From Paranoxybacillus sp035645275 (GTDB lineage: Bacteria; Bacillota; Bacilli; Bacillales; Anoxybacillaceae), in NCBI GenBank assembly GCA_035645275.1, contig DASQMX010000007.1, forward strand, positions 1-8,765: a stretch of DNA of 8,765 bases, in the 5' to 3' direction. Both the position numbers and the translations under genes were made by a program. Below are positions 1 through 6,634 of this stretch, one piece after another. Below the pieces are notes generated by a model. That model was not told the DNA's origin and ran no database searches. It worked only from the letters and a program-made list of their open reading frames with translations. Every line of letters begins with the position of its first letter. Position 1 is the stretch's first letter.

Positions 1-2
1 AT

Positions 3-173
3 AAAAGGGAAGATGCTTTATTGAAGGTGAAACAACAAGGCCATATTTTGCTATTTCTTCCGCCTTACAGTCCAGACCTGAATCCGATTGAAAAAAAATG
101 GGCACAAGCAAAAAGCATAAGAAGAAAATTCCGCTACACTCTAGAAGAACTTTTTATTTACGCTGATTTATGA
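3..173 (+). CDS. IS630-family transposase, C-terminal end (partial)
   Basis: The reading frame is open from the window edge and gives 56 residues ending in TGA. It contains LPPYSPDLNPIEKKW, the signature of the last catalytic block of IS630/Tc1-mariner DDE transposases; the Glu of PIE is the third metal-binding residue. The protein would cut and join the ends of its own element at TA sites. The start and the first two catalytic Asp residues lie to the left of the window, so it cannot be said whether the full gene is intact. The stop is followed within about 25 bases by unrelated IS3 sequence, so the IS630 right end probably lies within 174-198; a TA-containing stretch there (GATTTGACTATA) is a candidate terminus. 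The family call is firm; the exact element is not. Confidence 0.8.
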   Translation, partial: KREDALLKVKQQGHILLFLPPYSPDLNPIEKKWAQAKSIRRKFRYTLEELFIYADL

Positions 174-177
174 CGTT

Positions 178-546
178 TTATGTTGATTTGACTATACTTA
201 TCTCAATCCTGTGTTTGTGGCACCAATTTGTGAATACAGAGCTGGTAAACTCAGGTCCGTTATCCGTTCTTATTACTTTTGGTTTTCCTCTTTCTTTAAC
301 AATCCATTCCAACAGATTGGTCATGTGAATAGCTCCAAGAGAAAGTCCAATCTCAATCCAAATTGCTTCACGATTGTAATCGTCAATAATGTTGAGCGTT
401 CGAAATCTTCGGGAATTAAACAAAGAATCACTCATGAAATCTATGCTCCAAACCTCATTGAATTTTTCGGGAACTTCAAGATTTTTACGTTCTCTGGAAG
501 CAAGTCTTCTTTTTCGCTTTCGTAAAAGATTTAAACCTAGCTTCTA
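178..546 (-). pseudogene. IS3-family transposase (orfB) middle fragment, truncated at both ends
   Basis: Read on the minus strand, the frame runs from KLGLNLLRKRKRR near 546 through WSIDFMSD (first catalytic Asp), IIDDYNREA and RTDNGPEF (second Asp) to HKHRIEI near 199-207, then leaves the family pattern and stops at 178. The rve integrase core is therefore present up to just before the expected GKPTQNAxIERFN block, and the third catalytic residue is missing. On the N-terminal side two TAG codons appear in frame just beyond 546, so orfA and the start of orfB are also missing. An IS630 end abuts the C-terminal break, so insertion of that element is the simplest cause on this side. The missing C-terminal part matches what is found at 6635-6959. 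The fragment cannot encode an active enzyme. Confidence 0.85.
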
Positions 547-710
547 CTAACTGATGTTGCAACTGATTGAATGCTTGTGATTGGTCTGACGAGTTGGAAA
601 ATTTTGTATAAGTTTCATATTATTTCAGTTTTATAAAATTCAGGCTTAATAAAGTCGCATGGTATAATATTTTAATTGTTTTAAATGTATTGCATAATTT
701 TTTATCTTAA

Positions 711-746
711 TTGTGTAAATATATATTAAAAAAAATTTTAGCTTTG
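711..746 (+). promoter_or_regulatory. Probable flavobacterial promoter of the metalloprotease
   Basis: TAGCTTTG at 739-746 fits the Bacteroidota -7 element TAnnTTTG and lies 27 bases before the ATG at 773. A TTG at 711-713 could be the -33 element, but the 25-base spacing is longer than the usual 17-23. There is no Shine-Dalgarno sequence, only an A/T-rich leader, which is normal for this phylum. The rest of 547-772 is AT-rich with no gene that I can recognise. Confidence 0.5.
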
Positions 747-772
747 GCATATCAAAATATAAAAATTTTATT

Positions 773-1027
773 ATGAAAAAACAACTATTTATGATTGGAA
801 TGCTTTTCGTAACAGGCATTACTTTCGCTCAGACTGACCGCTTATGGTCTGAAGGTTCAAAAAAATCAACATCAGAGATTTTTGAAAATAAAAACAACAT
901 TAATAATCCGAAGATCTACAGTTTAGATATTAATGGATTAAAAAATGCTTTGGCAAGAGCTCCTGAAAGACTTGGTGCCAATGAAAAATCTGGGTCATTA
1001 TCTCTTTCCCGAATTCAGACGGAATAA
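773..1027 (+). CDS. Secreted metalloprotease, N-terminal piece (signal peptide and start of propeptide), cut off by frameshift
   Basis: This 84-residue frame starts MKKQLFMIGMLFVTGITFAQ, a clear Sec signal peptide with a basic start, a hydrophobic core and a predicted cut after AQ at about residue 20. The rest (LWSEGSKK to NEKSG) resembles the start of the propeptide of flavobacterial reprolysin-like proteases. After NEKSG the frame turns into SLSLSRIQTE and stops. The +2-shifted frame of the same DNA reads VIISFPNSDGIMESFKV and joins directly to the next CDS, so the last dozen residues are probably out of frame. The stop overlaps the next ATG (TAATG), which could permit coupled re-initiation, but a protein started there would have no signal peptide. 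A promoter-like element lies upstream. Signal peptide certain; independent function unlikely. Confidence 0.8.
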   Translation: MKKQLFMIGMLFVTGITFAQTDRLWSEGSKKSTSEIFENKNNINNPKIYSLDINGLKNALARAPERLGANEKSGSLSLSRIQTE

Positions 1028-1029
1028 TG
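985..1029 (+). other. Frameshift site in the metalloprotease with overlapping stop/start TAATG
   Basis: The sequence reads TCTGGGTCATTATC. With GGGG in place of GGG the frame would continue NEKSG-VIISFPNSDG-IMESFKV without a stop. The change of frame can be placed here because coding-like sequence switches frame within a few codons of this G run. The upstream stop (1025-1027) and downstream ATG (1027-1029) share one base. A true mutation, phase variation and a sequencing error are all possible. Confidence 0.7.
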
Positions 1030-3417
1030 GAAAGTTTTAAGGTGAGTGAAAATTCAAACTTTGATCCTCAGCTTGCGGCAAAGTATCCGGACATTAAATC
1101 TTATGTGGGCCAGGGGATTGAAAACCCGGATTCAACCGTATATTTCAGTGTTTCTCCTTTGGGATTGTCATCCATGGAAATATACGGTGATAAATCTGCG
1201 GTTTTCATTGAACCCTATACCAAGGATTTATCGACTTATGTGGTTTATAGAAAGTCGGATAAAAAAGATAACCTTAACAAATTCGAATGTACCGTCATTG
1301 ATGTTGCACAAAAAGGTATTTCTAATACTGTAGAAAAACCCAATGCGGATGATGCGAAATTAAGAAAGTTCAGACTGGCGCTTTCAGTCACAGGAGAATA
1401 TACTGCTTATTTCGGCGGGACAAAAGCTAATGCTTTGGCAGCAATGAACAACACGATGACCCGTGTGAACGGAGTTTTTGAAAAAGATTTTGCCGCAAGA
1501 ATGGTTTTAATTGCTAATAATGATGCGGTTATTTTTACCAATGCTATTACAGACCCATATTCTGATGCAACGCAGCTAAGTGACTGGAACGACCAGTTAC
1601 AATCAACTTTAACATCGATAATAAAAGAAGCCAATTATGATGTCGGGCATTTATTCGGTGCTTCAGGAGGTGGTGGAAATGCAGGTTGTATCGGCTGCGT
1701 TTGTACAAACGGATCTAAAGGTAGTGGATATACTTCTCCGTCAGACGACATCCCGTCAGGAGATAATTTCGATATCGATTATGTAGCTCATGAAATGGGA
1801 CATCAATTTGGCGCAAATCATACATTTTCTCACAAAAATGAAGAAACAGGGGTTAATATGGAACCGGGTTCAGGCTCTACCATTATGGGGTATGCAGGGA
1901 TTACCGGTCAGGATGTACAACCGCATTCGGATGCTTTTTTCCATGCGATAAGCATTCAGCAGGTTACCAATAATATTAAGTCTAAAACCTGCCCGGTAGT
2001 TACTTTAACAAACAACGCAATTCCTACCGCAAGTGCAGGGTTAGATTATACTATCCCGAAAGGAACTCCGTTTGTGCTGACAGGAACAGGAACTGATGCC
2101 AATGGAGATTCTTTAACCTATATCTGGGAACAAATAGACAATGCAGATACTTTACAGATAGGAGTAAATTCGGCGGCAATTGCTACTAAAGTTTCCGGCC
2201 CAATTTTCAGATCCTGGACTCCGCAAACCACTCCGAAGAGATATTTTCCTAGAATGGCGACTGTCTTAGCAGGTGCAACGGTAACAGCAGGTACAGACAT
2301 TAATGTTGAAGCTTTACCAAATGTGGCAAGAACCCTGAATTTCAGATTTACCGTTCGAGACAACAGGGCCGGAGGTTCCGGAAATAATTCTGATGATGCA
2401 AAACTTACAGTGAATGCAGCAGCAGGACCCTTTGTTGTTACTTCACAAAATGTGGCGACCACTTACCCAGGGGACAGCTCGCAAACCGTAACGTGGAATG
2501 TTGCAGGAACGACTGCAAACGGAGTAAATACGGCCAATGTAGATATCCTTTGGTCGACTGATTCAACCACCAATTCAGGCAATTCAGGAACATGGACTAC
2601 GCTGTTGGCAGGAACCCCAAACGACGGAACTCAGGCGGTAATAATACCCAATGCGGCAACCACTACAGGAAGAATTATGGTAAAAGGATCTAATCATATT
2701 TTCTTTGATGTAAATAATGCTAATATTACAGTAACTTATTGCACTGCAAAGGGTAACAGTACAGCAGATGAAAAGATTAAGAGGGTGAAATTCGGTACGA
2801 TTAATAAGATTTCTATAGGAACTGCAGGATACGAAGATTTTACTTCTGTCTCTACCAATGTGACAAGAGGAACCGCCTATACAATTTCTGTAACGCCTGA
2901 CTGGACTTCAACGGTTGCCAATGAAGGTTACGCAGTGTATATTGATTATAATAAAGACGGAGACTTTTTAGACAACGGTGAACTCGCCTGGTCTAAAGCG
3001 CCTTCACAAACTACGCCTGTAACCGGAAATATTACCATCCCTGCAACCGCAGCATTAGGAAATACAAGAATGAGAGTCATGATGCAGTATAAGTCTATCC
3101 CTGCATCTCCTTGCAGTATTTATCCGTTTGGACAGGTTGAAGATTATACTTTAAATATCGTTTCTGCAGGAAAAGGTGAGTCGGTAGATATAGATACAAA
3201 AGAGCTACCAATAGAAATTAAATTATATCCAAATCCTGTAAAAGATATTCTGAATGTATCGAATACGGCTTCAGAAGATTATAAAATATTTGATATGGGA
3301 GGGAAACTGATGAAGTCAGGGAAACTCAACAGAGGTTCAGTGAATGTAAGTAATCTTACCCAAGGAGCTTACATCATCCAGATTGGAGAAGTTTCTAAGA
3401 GATTTATCAAGAATTAA
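1027..3417 (+). CDS. Reprolysin-like zinc metalloprotease with GEVED and T9SS type A sorting domains (main part)
   Basis: This 796-residue frame carries nearly all of a secreted metalloprotease. Domains: rest of the propeptide (1 to about 110); zincin domain with HEMGHQFGANH at 255-265, whose three His bind zinc and whose Glu is the catalytic base, plus a Met-turn (IMGYAG) near 286-291; a PKD/Ig-like stretch starting near 330 (PKGTPFVLTGTGTDANGD); another beta-rich region; a GEVED domain at about 590-710 (YIDYNKDGDF, GQVEDYTL); and a C-terminal T9SS type A sorting domain at about 730-796 (LYPNPVKDILNV, ending GEVSKRFIKN). It should hydrolyse proteins outside the cell after export through T9SS. 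With one base restored near 992-994 it joins the upstream signal-peptide frame into a protein of about 881 residues, the usual design. As it stands it lacks a signal peptide, so the ATG here is probably not the original start. The zinc site is intact and no other break was seen. A terminator follows. Confidence 0.9.
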   Translation: MESFKVSENSNFDPQLAAKYPDIKSYVGQGIENPDSTVYFSVSPLGLSSMEIYGDKSAVFIEPYTKDLSTYVVYRKSDKKDNLNKFECTVIDVAQKGISNTVEKPNADDAKLRKFRLALSVTGEYTAYFGGTKANALAAMNNTMTRVNGVFEKDFAARMVLIANNDAVIFTNAITDPYSDATQLSDWNDQLQSTLTSIIKEANYDVGHLFGASGGGGNAGCIGCVCTNGSKGSGYTSPSDDIPSGDNFDIDYVAHEMGHQFGANHTFSHKNEETGVNMEPGSGSTIMGYAGITGQDVQPHSDAFFHAISIQQVTNNIKSKTCPVVTLTNNAIPTASAGLDYTIPKGTPFVLTGTGTDANGDSLTYIWEQIDNADTLQIGVNSAAIATKVSGPIFRSWTPQTTPKRYFPRMATVLAGATVTAGTDINVEALPNVARTLNFRFTVRDNRAGGSGNNSDDAKLTVNAAAGPFVVTSQNVATTYPGDSSQTVTWNVAGTTANGVNTANVDILWSTDSTTNSGNSGTWTTLLAGTPNDGTQAVIIPNAATTTGRIMVKGSNHIFFDVNNANITVTYCTAKGNSTADEKIKRVKFGTINKISIGTAGYEDFTSVSTNVTRGTAYTISVTPDWTSTVANEGYAVYIDYNKDGDFLDNGELAWSKAPSQTTPVTGNITIPATAALGNTRMRVMMQYKSIPASPCSIYPFGQVEDYTLNIVSAGKGESVDIDTKELPIEIKLYPNPVKDILNVSNTASEDYKIFDMGGKLMKSGKLNRGSVNVSNLTQGAYIIQIGEVSKRFIKN

Positions 3418-3442
3418 ATATTTAACATTGAATTACTTTAAG

Positions 3443-3471
3443 AGCTGTCTGTTTTTCCAGGCAGCTTTTTT
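3443..3471 (+). terminator. Rho-independent terminator after the metalloprotease
   Basis: AGCTGTCTG (3443-3451) pairs with CAGGCAGCT (3458-3466) with one G-U pair and a six-base loop, followed by a run of T. It begins 25 bases after the protease stop codon, so the gene is probably transcribed alone. Confidence 0.8.
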
Positions 3472-3618
3472 ATGAGCAGTAAGTAATTACCATAATTTTT
3501 ATCATATTGGAAGATCTCAATATAATTTTAAAAGACTCATTCTTAAGAATAGATGTATGAAAAATATAAAATGTTTAAGATAATCATTTATAAAGTATCA
3601 ATAGATCCGCTACAAAAT

Positions 3619-3647
3619 TGACCTTCCCCCGCTATATGGAACAGTCT
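3619..3647 (+). repeat. IS3 element terminal inverted repeat, transposase 3' side
   Basis: It starts TGACCTTCCCCCGCTATATG and continues through GAACAGTCT. The first 12 bases match the inverse of the other end with one mismatch, and ACAGT recurs after a length difference. The orfB stop codon (3646-3648) overlaps its inner edge, as is common in IS3 elements. Confidence 0.75.
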
Positions 3648-4470
3648 AAAGTAGAGAGATTTGTTTTTTCCGACTATTTTCAATGAACTCATTTGGTGTT
3701 AAATTCCCTAGTGAACTATGAGGTCTGTAGCTGTTGTAATCCTCTCTCCAAACAGACAGCTTTTGCTGTGCATCTTCTAAAGACAGAAACCATTTAACAT
3801 TAAGACATTCATCCCGTAATGATCCGTTAAAACTCTCAATAAATGCATTATCCGTAGGCTTTCCCGGTCTGGAAAAATCCAATTCTATTTTCTTTTCATA
3901 AGCCCATCTGTCTAATGCTTTACTGATAAACTCCGGTCCATTATCAATTTTAATCCGCTTGGGTAAAGCCTGCTCTTCAAAGGTAACATTTTTTAATATT
4001 TCCGTAACATTTTCACCTTTAATTGAAATTCCGGAATATATTGACAAAGACTTACGACTGTAATTATCAACTAAAGTTAAGATCCTGAATTTCTTACCGT
4101 CAAACAGGGCATCACTCATAAAATCCATACTCCAACATTCATGTAAAGTAGAGGCAACACCGGTAGTGGGAACTCTGGATCGCGATGATTTTATTCTTTT
4201 GTTTCGCTTTCTTCTCAGATTTAACCCTTCTTCACAATAAATTCTGTAAACCCGCTTTTGGTTATCTTTCCAACCCTCCCGTCTGAGCAGAATATGTAAA
4301 CGCTTGATACCATAGCGAACACGGATGTTGGAAAGTTCTGTCAGTCGCATTCTAAGTGCCGTATCATCTCTTCGGTGAGGACGGTAATAATAAACACTGG
4401 ATTGTAAAAATACCAGGCGACAGCTTCTTCTCTGAGAAACTCTGTAATCATTTTGTATATCTATGCCAGT
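3646..4470 (-). pseudogene. IS3 orfB: DDE transposase catalytic part, probable frameshift at its start
   Basis: This is the integrase-fold part of the transposase, which makes the strand transfers that move the element. From the internal ATG at 4350 it gives 234 residues, with catalytic Asp76 (WSMDFMSD), Asp136 (KIDNGPEF) and Glu172 (AFIESFNG). There are exactly 35 residues between the last two, the DD35E pattern, and a C-terminal RPHSSLGNLTPNEF. The same frame is open back to the TGA at 4471-4473 and includes the HTH_21 region (NDYRVSQRRSCRLV, YYYRPHRRDDTALR). The expected start VLKPVQRGELA lies in another frame and stops at a TAG near 4460, so a further one-base change probably separates it from the body. 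The catalytic core is complete, but fusion to orfA looks blocked. Confidence 0.85.
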
Positions 4471-4754
4471 TCACCCCTCTGAACCGGCTTTAGAACTTTT
4501 TTTCAGTACATCCTGAAGAATTTGCTTGTCTAAACTTAAGTCTGCTACCAACTTTTTGAGTTGGCTGTTTTCTTCCTCCAATTGCCGTAAACGCCGAAGC
4601 TCAGTAATACCTAAACCTCCGAATTTCTTCTTCCAATTATAGAAAGTTGCCTCACTTATACCCATTTTCCGACAAATTTCTTCAACCTTCACTCCCGTCT
4701 CAGACTGTTTCAATGAAATACAATCTGACTCTCTGTAAACCTGCTCTTTTTCAT
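4471..4754 (-). pseudogene. IS3 orfA: helix-turn-helix and leucine-zipper protein, frameshifted near its start
   Basis: orfA binds the element ends and fuses with orfB through programmed frameshifting to make the transposase. From the ATG at 4754 the minus strand reads MKKSRFTESQIVF, the standard IS3 start, and then hits TGA. Adding one base at about 4715 restores ALKQSETGVKVEEICRKMG, so a single-base loss is likely. The downstream part (from TTG at 4713) is intact, with an HTH region (VEEICRKMGISEATFYNWKK) and a zipper-like LRRLRQLEEENSQLKKL. It ends KKSSKAGSEG at 4471 instead of soon after the A run as is usual, which fits loss of one A at 4497-4503. Use of the TTG start would give an 80-residue protein without the first helix. 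Family certain, lesion likely. Confidence 0.75.
4497..4503 (-). promoter_or_regulatory. Poly-A slippery site at the orfA/orfB junction (A7 here, A8 inferred originally)
   Basis: The minus strand reads CTG followed by seven A and GTTCTAAAG. IS3 elements make the orfAB transposase by -1 slippage on such a run. With eight A, orfA would end KKKF-stop and the -1 frame would read KKKVLKPVQRGELA into orfB. With seven A that frame is reached only by +1 or by an indel. The role as a slippage site is known for the family; the original length is inferred. Confidence 0.5.
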
Positions 4755-4811
4755 ACGATTTTTCTTTATTTAAAATTTATTATTCTCGAAAAATCTCTAC
4801 TTTTAATTGAT

Positions 4812-4833
4812 ACTGTTTTTTGGGAGAAGGTCA
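4812..4833 (-). repeat. IS3 element terminal inverted repeat, transposase 5' side
   Basis: On the minus strand it reads TGACCTTCTCCCAAAAAACA and then GT. It mirrors the repeat at 3619-3647 in its outer 12 bases with one mismatch. It lies 58 bases upstream of the inferred orfA start. Confidence 0.7.
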
Positions 4834-4885
4834 AAAGTCAAAAATCTAAAATTGTCTTTGGTTAACAATTTCATTTTATAAACAT

Positions 4886-5075
4886 TAATTATTCGTTAAA
4901 AATAAGTTAATATTTTTATTCGTTATATTATAATAACAAAAATACGGTATATTTGCATACATATAATTAAGCTATATAGTATTTTAATATACTAATTTCC
5001 AAATAAACACCTTTTATAGGGTTATGAAAAACCATTACACATGCAGAAAAAATTTAAAAATTTGCTCTTCTCATT
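4886..5075 (+). repeat. Diverged copy of the promoter, leader and gene start found at 5390-5570
   Basis: Shared landmarks in the same order are TAATTATTCGTTAAAAAT versus TAATTATTTGTTAAAAAT, the promoter core GTATATTTG, ATAATTAA, ATATACTAAT, an ATG, and AAAAAATTTAAAAATTTGCT versus AAAAAATTTAAAAATCTGCT. The distance from TATATTTG to the ATG is 76 bases here and 69 in the other copy. Translation from the ATG at 5024 gives MKNHYTCRKNLKICS, close to MQNIYISKKNLKICS of the downstream gene, and then a stop. It is an old duplication or two members of one gene family. Confidence 0.6.
4948..4955 (+). promoter_or_regulatory. Bacteroidota -7 promoter element of the decayed gene start
   Basis: TATATTTG fits TAnnTTTG and corresponds to the promoter core at 5452-5459. 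No good TTG is found at the -33 position; the equivalent bases read GTT or TTA, so the promoter may be weakened. Confidence 0.45.
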
Positions 5076-5345
5076 AAGTACTCCTGAGAAGGATCGCTTT
5101 GTTAAATTCGCCAATGGATTTACTAATACAAGTATAATTTTGCCTACTGTATCTAACGAAGAGGCAGGTACTGCACATTGCTTCAAATGTGGCAGGAGGA
5201 ACTGCTCAGAAAGTGGTAAGCGCTCCTGCGGGCTCTTAATCTATGCTAATGGCGTTGCGGAGCCTCAAGTATTGTGATTGACAGAAGAATGTGAACTTTA
5301 TTTGTAACGTTTTTGACTGGTATGTCAATTAATGCAGCAGCTTAG
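5024..5345 (+). pseudogene. Decayed gene start: signal peptide apparently interrupted by about 220 bases
   Basis: The ATG at 5024 opens MKNHYTCRKNLKICS, like the next gene's signal peptide, then frames into SH and stops near 5075. At 5298-5345 another open stretch reads LFVTFLTGMSINAAA and stops; this looks like the hydrophobic core and cleavage region of a Bacteroidota signal peptide (compare MMMTGINLYAQ downstream). The piece between is richer in G+C and matches neither neighbour, so it may be an insertion. I saw no inverted repeats or duplication at its edges. No mature domain follows the second stretch, so the gene body is gone or never existed. This reading is inferred from similarity by eye. 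Confidence 0.4.
5041..5277 (+). CDS. Small ORF of unknown function (78 residues), doubtful
   Basis: An ATG at 5041 opens 78 codons starting MQKKFKNLLFSLS. I do not recognise the protein. It has a lysine-rich start and a Cys-rich middle (CFKCGRRNCSESGKRSC, four Cys) but no hydrophobic core long enough for a signal peptide. No Shine-Dalgarno sequence is visible. Its first codons overlap, in a different frame, the start MKNHYTCRKNLKICS that matches the next gene, so this frame may be accidental. Another frame across 5168-5240 (VLHIASNVAGGTAQKVVSA) looks at least as protein-like. I list it because a promoter-like element lies upstream. Confidence 0.25.
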   Translation: MQKKFKNLLFSLSTPEKDRFVKFANGFTNTSIILPTVSNEEAGTAHCFKCGRRNCSESGKRSCGLLIYANGVAEPQVL

Positions 5346-5389
5346 GCATTATTACCCAATCACGACAAATAATGTTACAATTTAATAAA

Positions 5390-5570
5390 GGCTAATTATT
5401 TGTTAAAAATTAATCACTTACATTTATATTGTTACAGTAATAAATAGACAGTATATTTGTATATGAAATAATTAAATTATAAAGAAATAATATACTAATA
5501 AATATATATTAATATTGATTATGCAAAATATTTACATTTCTAAAAAAAATTTAAAAATCTGCTCTTTATC
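5390..5570 (+). repeat. Promoter, leader and gene start, matching the copy at 4886-5075
   Basis: This is the functional-looking member of the pair. It carries TTG-N20-TATATTTG, the ATAATTAA and ATATACTAAT leader landmarks, and the start of the following signal peptide. The centres of the two copies lie about 500 bases apart in direct orientation. Confidence 0.6.
5429..5459 (+). promoter_or_regulatory. Flavobacterial promoter of the VGINT/VGIGT surface protein
   Basis: TTG at 5429-5431 and TATATTTG at 5452-5459 are separated by 20 bases, matching the Bacteroidota consensus TTG-N17-23-TAnnTTTG. The leader to the ATG at 5521 is about 60 bases, AT-rich, with no Shine-Dalgarno sequence. Confidence 0.65.
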
Positions 5571-6588
5571 GATAATGATGATGACAGGCATTAATTTATA
5601 TGCACAGGTTGGTATTAATACTACCGCTCCAAAGGCTGCGTTAGATATTGTTTCAACTAATGAAGGAGTATTGATCCCCAGAATTGCCCTGTCTTCAACA
5701 GCAGTACTTTCTCCTATCAATAGCGCTACAGCAGAAGCTTCGGAACTGGTTTACAACACTGCTACTAATGGTAGTGGCGCCACAGCAGTAACGCCTGGCT
5801 TTTATTATTTAAACCCTAATGCCACAGGCTGGATCAGATTAGGTAATGGTGATTCGGCAGGGGATAATTTAGGCAACCATACTGCCACAACCCCTCTGAA
5901 TATGAACAGTAATAGTATCATTAATGCGGCCACTATACAAGGAACTACCAATTTATCATTAAATCCAACCAGTGGCAATGTGGGTATCGGCACGGCAAAT
6001 CCTGGTTACAAGCTGGAGGTGAACGCCACGGCCAATCCGATAAGACTCACCGGGCTTACCGCCGGCACGCCTGGTGACGATATTATTTCTGTAGATGCCA
6101 ACGGCGTGCTGAAAAAGGTAACCATAGCGGCAAGCTCCACCACCGCAACCCAAACCTACCGTACTCCCGATGGAGTTATCCCATCAGGTGCCAACGCAGT
6201 ATCATTTAGTAAAAACGTAGCTGCTGTACTGCCTAACTCCAACTTCACATTCAGCATACCAAAGCCTAAGTCTGTCATCATCACTTTTAACGTCGCTATT
6301 GATGATGTCACAGGTATTAGTTCAAGCCCTTATGTGCTGTACGAAATCTATAATACCACTACCAATATGACCACTGGTGCATTGACGATAGTACAGATCC
6401 CTTATGATGGGTCCACCGGCTTATCGTGCGCCAATTTCACCCTTACTTTTACTGAGTCGCTCCCGGCCGGGTCACACAGCTACAACATACGTGTACGCAG
6501 GGTACTCAACAGTGCATTTCAAAATGACACGACCACACAGACACAAGGCATATTGTCTGTATATGTCACAGCAACGTATATTAACTAA
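5521..6588 (+). CDS. Secreted surface or fibre-like protein of unknown function (VGINT/VGIGT repeats)
   Basis: From the ATG at 5521 the protein has 355 residues; a TTG six bases earlier is also in frame, but ATG is preferred. A signal peptide (KKNLKICSLSIMMMTG, cut near LYAQ) is followed directly by VGINTTAPKAALDI and, at about residue 150, by NVGIGTANPGYKLEV. Such motifs mark the stalk or fibre parts of many Bacteroidota exported proteins, some resembling phage tail fibres. The middle has short Asn/Thr-rich strands (PLNMNSNSIINAATIQG) and the last 150 residues form a beta-rich domain ending SVYVTATYIN. No T9SS sorting tail, lipobox or catalytic motif is seen, so surface display is inferred. 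G+C rises sharply from about 5980 to 6560, suggesting a C-terminal part of different origin. It has its own promoter. Adhesin-like or structural roles are possible; the exact function is unknown. Confidence 0.8.
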   Translation: MQNIYISKKNLKICSLSIMMMTGINLYAQVGINTTAPKAALDIVSTNEGVLIPRIALSSTAVLSPINSATAEASELVYNTATNGSGATAVTPGFYYLNPNATGWIRLGNGDSAGDNLGNHTATTPLNMNSNSIINAATIQGTTNLSLNPTSGNVGIGTANPGYKLEVNATANPIRLTGLTAGTPGDDIISVDANGVLKKVTIAASSTTATQTYRTPDGVIPSGANAVSFSKNVAAVLPNSNFTFSIPKPKSVIITFNVAIDDVTGISSSPYVLYEIYNTTTNMTTGALTIVQIPYDGSTGLSCANFTLTFTESLPAGSHSYNIRVRRVLNSAFQNDTTTQTQGILSVYVTATYIN

Positions 6589-6634
6589 AATTTTAAGTAT
6601 TTAAAATTCAACCCGTAATAGTCCGGTTGTTGTG

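Larger units (their letters stand above)
3619..4833 (-). mobile_element. IS3-family insertion sequence, full length (about 1.2 kb)
   Basis: The element is bounded by imperfect inverted repeats beginning TGACCTTCCCCC on one side and TGACCTTCTCCC on the other, and holds orfA and orfB on the minus strand in the usual order. Its 1215-base length is typical of IS3. The flanks show no clear 3-4 bp target duplication: AAA lies next to both ends if one end is shifted by a base, but the region is A-rich. Three apparent one-base lesions affect orfA, the slippery A run and the start of orfB, so this copy is probably not autonomous, although the catalytic part is intact. Confidence 0.85.

Noticed and set aside
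211..525. Plus-strand frame of 104 codons over the left IS3 fragment
   Set aside because: The opposite strand carries clear transposase motifs (WSIDFMSD, RTDNGPEF), so this frame is its complement.
2118..2462. Long minus-strand open frame (114 codons) inside the metalloprotease
   Set aside because: It lies antisense to well-conserved protease codons and has no family pattern or upstream signals. The same holds for the antisense frame at 1407-1634 and the plus-strand frame at 1046-1333.
3615..4836. AAA on both sides of the IS3 element as a 3-bp target duplication
   Set aside because: It works only if one end is shifted by a base, and the flanks are A-rich, so it is not informative.
5041..5277. 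Cys-containing small ORF as a ribosomally made bacteriocin precursor
   Set aside because: No leader with a GG cleavage site, no modification or export genes nearby, and the start overlaps a decayed gene start in another frame.
5532..6153. Three minus-strand frames and a plus-strand frame at 6404-6604 overlapping the VGINT/VGIGT gene
   Set aside because: They overlap a gene with a clear signal peptide and family repeats, and show no protein-like pattern of their own.
6609..6630. Short CAACC/GGTTG inverted repeat after the surface-protein gene as a terminator
   Set aside because: The stem is short with an unpaired base and is not followed by a T run; the T run at 6647 belongs to the IS3 end.
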